Below are positions 24,062-38,548 of a DNA stretch of 64,000 nucleotides, piece by piece. Origin of the DNA: Amblyornis subalaris (Eukaryota > Chordata > Aves > Passeriformes > Ptilonorhynchidae); contig JACAXG010000093.1 of the NCBI GenBank assembly GCA_018881555.1, positions 2,500,696-2,564,695 of the forward strand, in the 5' to 3' direction. Made by a program: the position numbers and the translations under genes. Under the pieces are notes generated by a model. The model was not told where the DNA came from and did no database searches. It worked only from the letters and a program-made list of their open reading frames with translations. How positions within the stretch are numbered: position 1 is the first letter of the stretch; each line of letters opens with the position of its first letter.

Positions 24062-26109
24062 CCTGCAGTGCCAGGTTGGGGCTGGTCCGACTCCTAAATT
24101 GTGTCATTCCCTGCAAACCTCTCCCTGCTCAAAGGGCTCTGCTCTGGGGAGGCTTGTGGAAGCCTCCCAGGGAAGAGGGCTGGATGTGGGTTCACAGGCT
24201 GGATGNGGGCTTCATGGCCTGTGCAAAGGGAAGGAACTGTTTGGGTGGCTCCTTCCAGGAGAGCAGAAAGGTCCGAAAGAGCCAAGGGGAGAAGCCTGAG
24301 GAACAGCTCCGAGACCTGCAAGGAAACCTGTGCTGATCCCCNCGTTTCCAGGCTGGTGAATGGAGCCCTGCCCTGGGTCTGGCAGCCATGGGAAGGGTGT
24401 GGAAGGGGTGTTCTCTCATCCTGGGACTGCCTTTCCAGCCTAGAATAATTCAGGTCTTCATCACCCGTGCTCATTTACTGTGTGGATCCCCAGCGAGCTG
24501 CTCTGCCACATCCAAATTCCACTTTATTGCTTCTCATGTTCTTTCCCTTTGTGCTCCTCAGGTAGCAACTGCGTTTTAGCTCGTTTTCAGCAGCCAGCAA
24601 TGTCTCCTGAGCCCACTCCCTTCTTGAATTTGTTGTTGTTTTGGTGTCTGACACGTCCAGAGCTCTCCCTGGACTCCGGAGTGTCTCCGCAGTGTGAGTG
24701 TCTCCGCAGTGTGAGTGTCTCGCGCAGAGTTCATTTTAATCAGGGCTTCCAGAAGCCAGGAATACTTCAGGCCGATTTCTGCACTAAATCTGAACGCATT
24801 CGGCAAAAAACCTGTGCAGCCAGCGATCAGACATAATTGCCAACAATTTCACACCCCCAGGATCCTTGCTTGCCTCTCAGATTCCCAGAGCCCCATCTTC
24901 CCCATCGCTGTTTCAAGCGGGAATCTCCCAGTTGCCAAGGGGATGGAATTTTTGATTTATAGATGAANTATTGTCAGCATCAAGTGCAGAATTACCCGTG
25001 TAGTTTCCTGGTTAATGTTTGCTATATCAAAGTGGAAGGACCAGGCTGCAGCGAGAAGCAGCTCTCCAGAGGTCTGGGGGCCAGGTTTGATCCAGGCGCT
25101 ATCCAGGCATTCCAGATATTCCGTGAATCCGTGTCTGCTGCGTTGAACTGGAGCTCTGACAATTACAGGCTGTCACGGGAGACTTCCACTCCTATCCCTG
25201 GCTCAATTACCAAGTCTCTTGCTTCTCCTAAGATTACCATTGCTGTAAATAAAGTCAAGTTCATTCTCCTTTTGCTTTGCTATTCCAAGGAAAAGGGAGA
25301 AGCTGACTTTTACCACCCAGCATCCAACTGAGCCCAAGCCTCAGGGGAGCTCTTGTTTGAATTTAAACAGTTTCTTTTTTTTTTAGCAAAGTTGTGGTTA
25401 TTGATGCACTGAATTTAAAAAAAACCAACAAAGCAAAAACACTTCCCGTGTTTATTGCCCATTCCCAAATTCTTGCTATAGGAGTATCTAGCACATAAAG
25501 CCTTGAAATAACAAATATACCTCATCCACTTAAAATTTTGCAGACACAAATCAGGACTAGGCACAATTCTGCAGCACAGCACTAGATTATGTTATTGCCA
25601 CTGTGTTTTCCATAATGTATCCTCCTCCTTATGCAGCCTAGCACTTGTTTTCCTTTTCCCCTATTTTTGTGTGCTGAAAAGTTGTTTGCATTAAGCTGTT
25701 CACGACTCCTGGTTTCTTTCCCAAGGGATCAGTTGATTGCAGCTCAATAATGTTTGAGTAGATAAAACTATTTCTTGTACTTTTGTAGTGATCCGAGTGT
25801 GTCCACGTGCAATTCCCAATGCTGTCCGGCTCTGGCACGCATTAAGTGTGCCTGTGTCAGGCAGGCTNCACTTCCCCTCTCTGCCTTCTCTCCTTTTCCA
25901 ACTGGGATGGCACAGGATCATCCATGGAAGTGCTCTCCCATGGAAATGAAATCCCTCTAAACCTGGAGAACTGGGAAGTTCACACCACAGTGCTGCTGGA
26001 GTCTTGGATGGGTTGTTCCCAAATGACTTGTGGAAGTGCTTAACGGAGCTGAAATGAGAGAAATGCCTCCAAAATATTCCATATTTTGTGGAAGTCCCTG
26101 CAATGGTCC
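24062..26109. other. Non-coding stretch
   Basis: Apart from a 17-bp tandem repeat near 24.7 kb, no recognised element. No exon. Confidence 0.5.
24680..24726. repeat. 17-bp tandem repeat, 2.7 copies
   Basis: AGTGTCTCCGCAGTGTG occurs at 24680-24696 and 24697-24713, followed by a partial, slightly altered third copy to 24726. The two full copies are identical. Confidence 0.9.
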
Positions 26110-26268
26110 CATGGTTTAGGTTGGAAAGGACCTTAAAGCCCATCCAGTGCCACCCCTGCCATGGACAGGGACACCTTCCACTATCCCAGGCTGCTCCAAG
26201 CCCCATCCAACTTGGCTTTGGACACTTCCAGAGATCCAGGGGCAGCCTCAAAAGGCAAACTGTGCCAT
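26110..26268 (-). mobile_element. CR1 LINE 3' fragment
   Basis: Antisense copy from 'catggtttaggttggaaagg' through 'gccatggacagggacacc' and 'gctgctccaagccccatcc' to a decayed 'ggcaaactgtgcc'. Confidence 0.93.
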
Positions 26269-29200
26269 CGCTGCTGCTCTGTATTAAGAGGGCTCATTAA
26301 CTCCCCTGAGCTGTTCCAGAAGATGAAAAGTCTCCTTTTCACAGGGCAGGAGTTTTAACTGTGCCCTGGCTAAAGATTACCTCAACCTGCTATAAATTGA
26401 GATGTTTCACTAATTGGTTCCTTGGTTCATTAGCCAAATTGCGAGTGTGAGGGAAATGGAAAGGGTTCCGAGTGAATTTCCCTTGCAATCCTTAATTTAG
26501 AAGGTGAATAATAATTCAGTGGTGAACAAAACCTGTTGTGTGATTTGCTGTGGTGGAGCTCATGTTTTTTTTTACCTTGGGATCATTTGCCACCTTTGAA
26601 GCTTTGTGGGAAAATGATCCTCGGCTCTGCTTCGTTCTGATGTGGTGTGACACCAGGCAGGAAAGTATCCTCATTATAGAATAATTGTAATCATCTCAAA
26701 ATTTCTACAGAAACACTGTGTCACGGGAAATCCCTCCTCATCGATTGTTTTAAGTAGAGAGATAAAAGGCAAAAATCTTGAAAAGTCAGCTTGGCTGCCA
26801 TGGGTGCTGCAGCTCTATTTCCATCTCAGCCATGCAGGTGACAAAAACACGACGTGGCCCTGGTTTACCCTGGTTTACTCTCTCCAACACTCAGCTAAAA
26901 ATCAAAGATTAACTCTGAGCAGCTGCGGGGAACAAATTCTACTAATTCATCAAAGCCAACGCTGCGGAATTGAATCTGTTTTATGAAATTCCTGCCGTTG
27001 ATTGTTGTGGCAGGGCTGTGGCACGGGAGGTCATTTGTGAGCTCTCAATTGCTGGTTGTGTGACAGTGAGAAAAGAAAGCTCGAAGAAAGGTTAAATTAA
27101 AGAAGCTGCCAGAAGCTGTTTCTGTGGGATGAATGTATATTATCTAAATTAATGGCAGTAAACCTCCAATTAGCTGAATATTGATGCAGAATTGCAGCTT
27201 TATAAGGTAAGTACATGTTTTGTCCGGCCAAGAGGTTGGGTGAGGAAATGCTTAACTGGAGTGGGGTTACAGGTAAATGAACGTTTTCTGCTTATTAGGG
27301 CACAGTGACCTCACTGCTGCTGAGAAATCTTTACAATAAATCTGTCATTGCTTCCCAACATCAATAAGGAATACGAAACTCATGACCTTGCCCTCTAGAA
27401 TATCCTCCTATACCATGGGATGGGCAAAAGCCTGGAATGTGCTGCTTTGTGTTTCAATAAACAGCTTTTATTTCTCCTTCAGCCCAGTGCATGCTGGTTT
27501 GCCTTAAATAAGGGTGAAGGGGAACCACTAAACTTGTTTCTGTTTTGTCAATGTAGAGAATTCCTCTCTAAAAATACATCAAAGAGGGCTGCAGCCATGA
27601 ACTCTTTCTGTTGTGGTTTTTGCAATTTATGCACACTAAAATAATGGTGTAATGGAGTTATTTGATCAATTTACTCCTTGGGAAGGGTAGAATTTTCTTG
27701 TAGATTGGCAGTTACATCATTATCCTGCTTACGGTCATTGAGATTCAAGATTTAATTATGCTTTTTGCAGAAAAACTATATTTTTAATGTACCTGCACCT
27801 ACCCAGTAGCTTCATATCTCCCCATACCTCTTCCTGTGCATCTCATGGAGCTGTTTGGGATTTTAGTGCGTCTCTACCCTGTTACTTCTTTGAGTTGCTG
27901 ACAACTCCCAACTTATTTAGTGTCAATATTTTGCAGTAATGTTCCCCTTTCTGGGGCATTCTGGGAAAATATCAATTCCTAGTGTACTTCTGCTCTTCTG
28001 GGATGGAAATTGAGTTTAGAGAGATACGGAGGCACTGCTGTATTCTATTTATTTACCTATTTTACTGTATATTTTCTTTGGGTTTTGACTCTGCTCCTTT
28101 GTCACCCTGCTCTTCTGTCATTTCTATGTAATTTACACTGGGTTTATTTTTTTCATATTGCTCACTGATGTATCTTAATCCCATCCCAATTTCGAGATGC
28201 CTGTGCTACCAGTATCCCTTTTTTAAAATTAAGCAGCACTCTGGATTACTCAGCACTTCTGTGCTGTGTATTTTTATTCGAACTCACACACTTTGTATTG
28301 CTCCAGTTGCTATTTTTATGCTCCAGGTACAGGTGCAGCTTTTCCTTTTCTTCACTGTTCTTCGCAATTACTGTTTTTTAACCTGAGACTTTCTCTCTTC
28401 ATTCTGTCCAAAAATAGAGAGGCTTTTTATAATTTTTCTCCGGCTTTTAGTTGGGGAAAAAAACAAAAAAAAACCCCAATAAAAAAGCTATACAGAACAC
28501 TCTCTCCAACTTTAAAAGCACTAACTGTGCTCTTCTGTTCTGGTGTGGATGGAGCCAGCCTTTCTTTGCAGCCTCCTCCTCAGTCCCCAGGGGTTTCCCA
28601 GGAAAATTCTCCATTTTCCTCCTCTCCATTGCACTTTCCTGCACAGGGACTGTGCAATTAGAGTGGGCCTGTTTTCTCTGTGAGGGTTTTTCTTTTGTTT
28701 CTCGTGTGCCCCTTGTCTTTCCCAGTTTGTCTGACTGGAATTGCTCTCCTTGTGCAAGCCGAGGGATATTTCCCACACCCAGAATTGAAGACAAATTGTT
28801 CTATATGTTGCTTGACCCAAGTCACCAGATGGGCCCCAGCCCCACCTTTTCCTTCATTTTTTTTTTCCCCCCTACCTTTCATCCCCACTGTTTATTCTAC
28901 GTTTCTAGCACGAGACATTTAGCAAAGGCTTTGGATATAAGATGAATTCCCAAATCCATAGCTCTTCCTCATAGTGTATTTTCAAACTGAAATCCTCCCG
29001 AAAGGTCACCTGAAGGCTTGAAATGCTGGAGCACTTCGCTGTTGGTTTTTCTCGGGGTGATTGAGCAGCCATCAAGCTCATCATGTTTCTCTGCTAAAAA
29101 CACACTCACTGCTTAGATTTTTGTTTTCTTGGAAAGAAAGAGCCCACAGAGCTTTTCCACATAGCCGCTCCTGGGAACTGCCTTATACAGGGATGGAGAT

Positions 29201-29349
29201 CCACAGGAATGGCACATGGATCAGACCAAGGAGGAGAAAGCCCTTCATACGTGTGCTGCAATTAAAGGAGAGCACAAATCCATTTAGCCATGGTTGTGAT
29301 GAGGGAATCATTTCCAGAGCCCAGCAGTGTTTGAGTTACTCTGTAATAG
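26269..29349. other. Non-coding stretch
   Basis: About 3 kb of AT-rich single-copy sequence, including a C/T-rich segment near 28840-28880. No exon or named repeat seen, and no ambiguous base. Confidence 0.5.
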
Positions 29350-29510
29350 CCCAGAGAAGCTGTGGCTGTCCCTGCATCCCTGGAAGTGTCCAAGGCCGGG
29401 TTGGATGGGGCTTGGAGCAACCTGGGATCGTGGAAGGTGTCCCTGCCCATGGCAGGGGTGGGATGAGATGAGATTTAATGCCCCTTCCAACCTAAACAAT
29501 TCCATGATAA
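29350..29510 (+). mobile_element. CR1 LINE 3' fragment
   Basis: Sense copy running 'gcccagagaagctgtggctg', 'gttggatggggcttggagc', 'gtccctgcccatggcagggg', 'ccccttccaacctaaacaa' and a terminal 'ttccatgataac'. Confidence 0.94.
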
Positions 29511-32500
29511 CAATCTCTGCATGATTAACTCACAACTACATCCCCACTGAGGTGAAGTGGTGACCTCTTTATTTTGAGGGGCTGGTTTGTAAGGGGTGCT
29601 TTTTGTTGAGTGAATCATTTTTAGGATCATGCTGATAACATGTTTTCAGTTGTCCCATTGGCTGTGGATGTGTCGTATGGGATAATGTCTGTGTAGGTTT
29701 GGTTTGAGATCTGTTCACCAAGTTTTGGCTCAAATAGAGATTACTGTGTTCACAGTTTTTCCCAAACAGTGGACAATTTCAGTATAAATAACCCTGAATT
29801 CACTCAGGAATGGCTGAAGATGGTTCTTTTATAAAAGAAATAAATATAGTCCCACCCCCATCATCAATGCAAAGATCAAATTGCTTCTAAGACTTTAGAA
29901 AAAAAAAAAAATTGAAAATTTTTGTCTACATGGTGACTTCTCTCAGCATTGACCTGCCTGCACATGGGCTCGATGCTGTTTTAATTAGCCTTTTTTAAGC
30001 AGAATGATGAAGTGTCTAAACCTAAGTGTGTCATCTCAGTGCCCTTTTCTCTTTGCCCACAGGATATTCCTGTTGTCCCACTCTGAGTTCACGCCCTTAA
30101 AATACTTTCCCACTCACCTTCCAGGCCTTGAGGATCCAGCTCTATGCTGACAAGAGGCAGAGGGGCTGAGTTACGGTAGAAAAATGTTAATATCGTACAG
30201 TGATTTTTATTTCTTTTTCCTTGGGAGAAGATAGATCACATAAATGAGGCAATCATTGCTGAGAAGCGAACTTAAAAATCCTTCCCTTCTCCAGTACAAA
30301 GTGCCAAGCCTTTGTAAGGAAAGGGAAGATGGGAAGTGCTTTGTTGAACTCAGTAGCAGAAATATAATGGCTCTGCATATCCCTCTTTGAAAAGCTGCAA
30401 GTTGGTTTTTTTAAATGAGTGAAAAAGTAAATTGTATATTATTTTTTGCAAGAGAATTAGCTTTTATTTATGTAAAGCAATCAGTGTTTATTATAAGTTA
30501 GGCATTTGGAGAAACAGCTTTAAAAACCTCATATTCTCTTGGATTTACAATGAGGGTTATGTGCTGGGCTTTCACCACAGCTGAACAAAGCCTCGTCCTT
30601 AGAAAAACTGTTAAATATTCTTCAATTCTTGTAACTATCCCTCAATTCTTATTAAATGTTCTTCAATTCTCTATAATCCTGTATCATCTTCTCCTTGGCA
30701 GCCGCTCAGCAGCTGCTGGCTCCCTGTCCTGTGATTAATTCTCTCCCCGTTCTGGGCTGGAATACACCTCGTTTGTGTAGTGAGAGGGAATACGTTTCAT
30801 ATTTAAAAACCCCTTTTAATGCAGTTACAGCCTCTTTGCAGATTTAATTAGGTCTCAGTCCCTTCCCCAGCACGGCAGTCAAAGGTCCCATCTCACTCGT
30901 CCCTCAGGCATCGTTCCCGGGATTCCCCGGACGGCGCGGAGCTCCTAAGCGATGGCTTTGCCATATCAGGGCTAATTACTTCTAATCTCCCACATTGATG
31001 AGCCTGGGCTTTATATCCCTGAGCCGCTGAGACTGGAGCTGCCAAATGATCCTCTGCTGGAGCACGGGGGTTGTTTCTCCGTTAGAGGGACTGGCTCCAC
31101 AAATGGCAATCCCTTCCCGCCGCTGAATCCCTCATTATCGTTGGCATGCGAGGGGCCCCCGTTCATCCCAGTTATGGTCTGGGGCCTGGCTGAGCGGAGC
31201 CAGGGAAGGGCGAGCAGAGCAGGGAGGGCAGCCGGGAGCTGGGGGATGTGGAAGCTGGAGCTGGACACGGAGCTTCCCTGGGCCCCGCCTGGAGCAGCAG
31301 CTCGTTCGTTTTATGAGGAATAACCTCCATCGGATCTTTAAAAGAAATGACTCAACACTTTCACCTTCTGAGAGAGGGGGGAAAAATGTCTTTGGAGTCT
31401 GTAATGCATGAAGGTGTCGGAAGCCTAATCCGGTATAAACTGCCTTCAGCCAGCCCTTTCCAGCAGCAGGGAAGAGAAATGAATATCTAAAAAGCAGCAA
31501 ATAACTCCGATTGCTCTCTGATTTCATGGCTCTGTGTGCTGGAGGTCAGGAACATAAAGCTGTTTATTTCTCCCCACAAAGCAGAGGCTGTTATCATAAC
31601 CTGCTGGAGGTGCAGGGATTGCAAACCCCTCCTTCAGGGAAATATTGGATTTTATTATAGCATTACTTCACACCATATAAGCTCTTTTTCCCTGCTTCTT
31701 TCTCTCGTAGTTTTGACCCAGACTTGGAGTTGCATCCCAAAAGGAGGAGATTTTTCCAGGAATTCGCATGTTAAGTTATAAAAGTTTGGGTTTGGCATAT
31801 ACAAGATCTTAATGCAGCTCTGCCAATGAATGGCCACGAACTGGGAGCTTTGTTAGGGAAGAATAAGGTTTGGAGGGGGTGAAACTTTTAATTGTCTATT
31901 TGCGAGGAAATCAATAACACCTTGATTTAGCTACTGCTTTTTAAAAGGCAACAGGGAACTAAGCTGGTGGTGCTCTCTTGGGGGGAACCCTACAAAACCG
32001 CCCAAAAACCAGTAAAAGCCCCAAACCCTCAACCTTGGAAATCTTGGGAAAATCTCAGTGTTATTCCAATGGCTCCCACAGCCAGAAACACCAATGTATA
32101 CCCAAGGTACAGAAACATCTTGTGCTCAGTTCAGTGTTTTATTTAAATATAAAAAGGCCTATATAAATTAGAAAAATCCATCTAATTGAGGACTAATAAA
32201 CTTTCCTGAACTGTTGAATGAAGTGTATAAATCTACATTTTTATATCTATCAGCATTAAATTTCTGGCCAAGGTGTTAATTCCAACATTCCTCCAACTAA
32301 GGCAGTGATCCATGTAGAGTAATGAGAGGGTTTTAAATCAATATCACATAGACCAGACACATCTTCCAAAATACTGCCTCCAGTTTAGCATATAAGAAAC
32401 ATTTTTGCCCTTTTATTTAATGAGTGATTTGCTGAAATTTTGGGAGTTTGGGGTTTTTTACATCATAGATGACCTCTACCCCCCTAAGCACCAAAAAGTA

Positions 32501-35500
32501 CATTTACTTCTGAGTGTATTTTCATTTTTTTTTGCTCTTTAGAAGGGGCAAAATTCTAAAAGCCTGNGTTTTAATCTGTTTAAGGAGGACAAAACGTTAA
32601 CCCAATGCCCTTGCAGGTCTCCCTGCAGTGTTTGTCCCTCAAGTTGGCTGCTGTTGGTTGGATTTAATTTATTGTAAATACTCCTGCTGTAAATATTGGC
32701 CTTTTTGTCTCAACTCCCTTGAATAATGCAGGGCTGCCTAGATGCAATCCCTGTATGTACACAGCTGTTTAGCATTCCCACCATCCACACTGCATGGATG
32801 TGTTAGGGGAGAGAAAATACAGGATCACTGAGCTCCATGGTTTGGAATAAAACTGTCCTGTTTTCCTCCTCAGGGTGGGACAGCCGCTCCCAGCACACAC
32901 TGATACTTGTCCCAGCAAAGATGAGGCTCTTTTCCATTTTCCTTGTGGATATAAGAGTCACCAAGGTAACTTTTTGGAATGGGTGTAAAGAAGGTCCATT
33001 ACAAACCAAAACAAAAGGCAAACAAAACAGCCAAAAGCCCATTTCATCCTAAAAAAATAAAATAAAATTGCAAGTTAGCCAGAGTAACTGGAAGTAATCC
33101 AATAGGGACATCTACCTGAGCTTATTGGCCCAAGAAAACCAGGATAAAAAGATGTAGTTGGAGAAAGGGTACACTCAGTTTGCCCGAGGGCTGTAGCGAC
33201 GTAGATTTGCTGTACAGTTCTATATCTACATTTCCAGCTGCAGCTTTCCCAAAAGAACATTCCACCTGAACTTCCCCGCCCTTGGCTCCAGGCAGAACAA
33301 GACCTGGCCACGTCCCCCTGAGCCTCGGTGTCACCAGCACAGAGCTGAGAGCTCAGCGTGCTACTTGTGGAGCCTGGAAATGCTCAGCCATGTCCTACAG
33401 GTCTTTTCCCAGCTGCGGGGTTGGATGGCAGTCAATGGTAGAGGGAATGTCAATAGTGAATTATTTATTGGTTTGTGTGTTGGCTCTGGATCAGGGATTG
33501 TCAGGGAAAGGAACAACTGTGGGACAAACAAAGTGGTGCCGGTGGGAACCATCCCCACCCACTTCATTTCGCCTCGCATGGAGTTGTTCCAGCATTTGGT
33601 TGTTCTGAGCTGTTGTTACTTCACACTCCATTATTCCGAGTGTTCTCTGTAGTAGAATTTGGGAATCTGATGCTGTGTCTATCCCATTTAAGAGGGTGAG
33701 TGCTCTGGCAGTGAACTGCTGTGTGACTTTAAGCAGGACAGATGTTGCACACAATCCCGTCTAGGTTATCGCAGTACTGGGGTCAAGCACTTGTGGCATC
33801 ATTAGATTGGCCTCCAGCACTTCACTTTTCTTTGAGCCCCTCAATTTCCATCATCTTAGCCTGAGATTTCCATATTTTTTTAGAGAAGGAAAACAAAAAT
33901 GTGAAATTGCAAATCCAGGCTAAGAAGGAAGGGGTCATTCCATGAGCAGCAGAGCTGACAGAGCCCGTGAGCCAAGACCCAAATATTGCCCTGGTGCTCC
34001 TCATTCCTCCCCACATCTCCTTCCCTTGCCCCTTTTCCATCTGCCCCCTCTGCCTCCTCGCTGCTCCCAGGACAAGAGATGTGTCCTGCCCGACTGGGAA
34101 ATGTGTCTGTGGATCAAACAGGAATGACTTGGTGAACTTCTCTCCTTGGCATCCTCTCATTCCTACAAATCCATTGATTTTTGTGGTCAGCTTGTTGGGA
34201 GATCAGCTATTGACCCTTCTGTCATGTTGCTTGAAAGAGGCCACAAGCTCAAAAGCCACAGGTTGGGAATAAAGAAGGATAGGGCATAAATCAAATTCCT
34301 TTTGGAAATCAAGCTTAAAATGTGATCCCAGTAGAGAGCACAGTGCAAAAGGGCCTTTGTTTATTTTTTGTTTGGGTTTTTTTTTCCTTAATTGTTTCAC
34401 ATGCAGGAAATAATAATTAGGAAAAAACCAGGATTTCTAAAACACAGGGACAACTTTTTTGCAGGTGTATTTGTGTCATGCCCAAGGGAACATGGCCCTT
34501 TTTTTGTTCCTATATTGCTCAGTGACAACATCATTAAAATATAAAGGTATGTGAATGACTTCATTCATAGAAGTAGCTCCTAAAGAACAACTGTTACAGA
34601 AATAACTCTTCACATATTGAAATTTGTGGCATTGAATTATTGGGGGTGCGTGTGTGTATTTGGCAAACACAACCCTGGGGAGGGAGGAATTAAAGGAAAA
34701 TGCGTTTTCTTGTCCATCTGTCCGAGCTCTGATGTTGCTGAACGCAATAATTTGGGATGTGAGCTTTGACTTTTGCACAAGCAATGGAATACACAAGCAG
34801 CCCCCAGGTTTGGGTGGTTGCTAGGCAGCAGCTGATTCCTCCTTGGAAAAGCAGCCACGGCTGCCTGGGCTGGCCAGGGGTTACTGACAGCTCCAGCCTT
34901 GCTCCTTCCTATCCACATCCCATCCCAGCTGAGAAAAAGCTGGAGAACTCCACATCTCATTCCTCACCTGTTGATATTTAAAAGACGCCAAAAGTTAGGG
35001 GTTTTGAGGGCTGTGACGTTTGATCACCGATTCCAAGCTTTTCTGCACCGTTTCAGCACTGAAAGCCTGAGTGATTGAAAAAGGAAAGAAAAAAGGCAAC
35101 GGCCAATTGTCTTCTGCTAAATCTGCTGCTAAAACCAACATCCACCAGGCCCCGCTTTATGTTCATTTTTGTTTTAATCTCTATTATGAGCTGTGTTTCT
35201 AAACCTGTTGCAGTGCAATCCAAAAGGGGTAATTTCAAGATCCAGCAAATTTCGGATGCGTGGTAAAATCATGTTGTGAATAGAGATTTGTTTTTTGCTT
35301 TGCCTTTCAAAAGGCAAATGTAGGTAATAATTCAGCAACCCCAAAGTTTGATGTGGTGGAATAATTGCTAAGTTCAGCTGCGTGAAGTGTTGTTAGATTT
35401 AGAGGAGAGGCAAGTCGGTGGCAACTGAAATAAATTAGAGGGAGCTGCATAGTATTCTTAAATTATGCAAAATAAAAGTATTTATTTGTGATCAAACCAG

Positions 35501-38389
35501 CGACTTAGCAACTGAACTTTTTAGGCTCCACAGTTATTTAAATCTTGGCTATTGTGTTTTTATCCTGTGAAAGCTGATTTTTTTTTTTTATCTTGGTTTT
35601 AGCCTCCCGCATCCCCTATTACCAAGCAGTTGCTGATGGCTGTAATCACAGCAGTTAAAGACTTTCCAGAAAGAAATAATAATCCCAAGTATTCCACGAA
35701 AAATGAATGCTTCTGTTGTACAAAAGGAATGTGGAAAGCCTGTGTTAAACCTGGCGTGGCTGGGGCTCCACTGAGTTGAGTTTTGTTGTTCAAATCGTTC
35801 AGTGTCAAATTTGGCTCGTGAGCATCCCGTTTATTTGTTTGGGAAACAAAATGGGAGTGATAGGGATGTGTGTTGGAATCACTCCTTTGATGCCTCCCCA
35901 AAAGCATCTGCACCCACGGCTCACATCATTTTCTGCAGTCACCGCTGTATTAAGAGTATTAAAAGGGGGAAAAAAAAATCAATAAATACCATTGTTAAGC
36001 CAGAGCATCACGGAAAAAATCCCTGCAGCAGGATATATATTGAGTCATAAAATGTGTAACGGTGCTCAGGTTTTCTCTTGTCCTTCTCTGCGTTTCTTCA
36101 CTTCCAAAAGCAGGTAAATGTAAGAAATATTGAATCGGGAGGCCAGACAAATACCTCGAGCTCTTATTATGCACAAGCAGCTCTGGGCAAGTGTGTACAT
36201 TTTGTAATTGCTACCAGTTCTGAGTAACACGGGTGGAATTCTTATTGACAGAATCCGTTTGTGCCATCAGATTCTCTGCGTGTTATGGCCTTTACATAAA
36301 TACACATAATAGTGCTAAAATAACGCTTCATAAATATAATTTTTGGCCGCAGAACTGCTTTGCCGCTGTTTGCTTATGCGTGGTGTTTGTTGTGTTTACA
36401 GTCACTTAGGAATTTCCTGGCTGTCTCAGGCATTCCTGAACTTCCAGAAACTGATGTGGTCCCTAAAACAGGGGTGTCTTAATGACAGGCTGTGAAGGGG
36501 ACTCCGGGAAGGGTGAAGGAACCCTTCCATCAGCTCTTTCTGAGATGTTTCTGTTAATTACATCTCTATTTTGAGAGTTCATTGGGTGCTCAGCGGTCGA
36601 TAAACCAAATAATGTGACAGCAGGCATTAATGAATCTCAGTGCAAGGCTCTGAACCAGGAATTGTGTTCAGAATGCCTTAAAATTAGAAAAATTTAGGTG
36701 CTGATGTTGCCTGGACTCGGCTTCTTTCTTTATCTCCTGGCTACTTTATTTTTCTGTATAAACTTCTGGCACATCCAGCGTTCATATTGAAATATTGAAT
36801 TTATTTATTCAGCTTTGTCTAACCCAAAAGTCAGTGCTACACATTCCTGACATGAAACAGCCTCCAATGGGTTCCTTGCTGTTGGTTTTTCCCCCTCTCC
36901 TGCTTCCCATGCCAGGCCAGTGACACTTCCAGAGCCTGTCAGTTCCTCAAGTCCAGCTGATTCCCACTGACCCGCCCGTTCCCACGTGGTCCCAAACATC
37001 ATGTCCAGGGCAAAACCCCTCCCTGTGATTCCTGACCCCATGGAGGGGCTTGGTTAAACAATCCCAAATATCAGCGTTTTCCCAAAGAATAAGCTGGCCA
37101 CCAAACAGGAACTTTGGCAAGAAGCCAAAGGTGTCACCTCCCGAGTGCTGCCCCTTGTGAGCAGAGGGCACCTCATACAGGAATAAGGATTTCCCAGGAT
37201 TACCTAGAGAGGATTCCTTTTCTCCAAGGAAAACTTGGGGGGTTTTTTTGCTGTTCATGAACAATCTCTCGCTGCTTTGCCAAATCCTCTTAGGAAAATG
37301 TGCCTGAATTATAGAAAGGTATCTATGTCCCAGAATGGTGAAAGGTATGGACAGTATTGGATTGCCCAACCCCCCATCACTGAAAATTAAAAAACAAGGG
37401 GGGGGGGGGGGGAGAAATAAAACTTGGAGGAAGAGAAAGGGAGAAAATGAAGAATTTTCTTAATTTTGTCTCTGTGATGGATGTGCTGAGAATGATTCCT
37501 CCCTTTATTTTATGAAGTGAAGATACAGAATAATAGCAGTGCATAACGAAAACACAATTTTTTTTCTCTTATGCATGGGTTTGAAGACATAATTCCTGTG
37601 CTCTTTGTAGCCCCCTGATGAGCACCTTGCTTCTAATGGCACGGATAATGAGAGATTTATGACTTCTGGCTTTTTGATAGCAGACCAGAACTCATTTGTC
37701 CATTCCATGGTGGATCCTGTAATCATCTCTGCAGGCAGCCAGCACAGCTCCAAGGTGTGCAAGCAGGGAGAGATAATTCACTTATCAAATCTCACTTGGA
37801 ACAGAACAAAATCCGTCCTGACATCTTTAAAAAAATATTTTTCTATTCTGTTTACACAGTGAATCCTGTTCAGACTGAAATGATTTCAGGCTGTTTTGCT
37901 TACTCTGATTTGAAAGCCTTGCCAACAAAGCTGCCTTAAAACACCATCATTTCGTGCCACCGTGTTCAAGTGCTTTCTTTTGTGGCAGAGTGCTTGTTTG
38001 TGTTGGTTTGGCTTTTTTCATGACAAGAAAGGTATAAAGGGAAGAGTTGGCAGCTGCTTTCCCCTCCTTTGAGCCCGTACTGCTGGTTGACCCCTGCTGA
38101 AAGGACGTGCAGGCGACTTTTATAAGTGCAGCAGAGATGCTCTGAGAGGACTGAGGGAGTGTCCCTCTGTCCTGGTCTCTTGAGGAGCACCCCCAGTGGG
38201 GATGTTAGCTGTGTTTGAGCTCTCAGGATGACACCCTGTGCTCCTTAAGCACCTGGCTGAAAATGGCTGCCTGGGCTTAGAACAAATGTCAAACATCAAA
38301 TCCGACAGAGATTATCCATGTAACCTCTCCTTGAATGAAACATCACTTCTGGAGGCTCAGGATAATGTCCTGGAAGGACAACAAGACTT
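29511..38389. other. Long non-coding stretch
   Basis: Nearly 9 kb without a recognised interspersed repeat or supported exon. Simple runs occur: 13 A at 29899 and 15 G at 37398. The segment at about 30840-31330 is richer in GC than its neighbours but has no clear island. Low repeat content over this length could mean conserved regulatory DNA, which cannot be judged without alignment. Confidence 0.5.
37398..37412 (+). repeat. Homopolymer G run (15)
   Basis: Fifteen consecutive G. It could form quadruplex-like structure, and its length is prone to sequencing error. Confidence 0.9.
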
Positions 38390-38548
38390 GCTGCCCACGG
38401 AAGCTGTGGCTGCCCCATCCCTGGGACTGTCCAAGGCCAAGTTGGATGGGGTTTGGAGCAACCTGGGATAGTGGAAGGTGTCCCTGTCCATGGCAGGGGT
38501 GGCACTGGATGAGATTTAAGGTCCCTTCCAACCCAAACCATTCCATGT
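38390..38548 (+). mobile_element. CR1 LINE 3' fragment
   Basis: Sense copy: 'gaagctgtggctgccccatcc', 'ggaaggtgtccctgtccatgg', 'aaggtcccttccaaccc', ending at 'aaaccattccatg'. It resembles the copies at 29350 and 60300. Confidence 0.94.
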
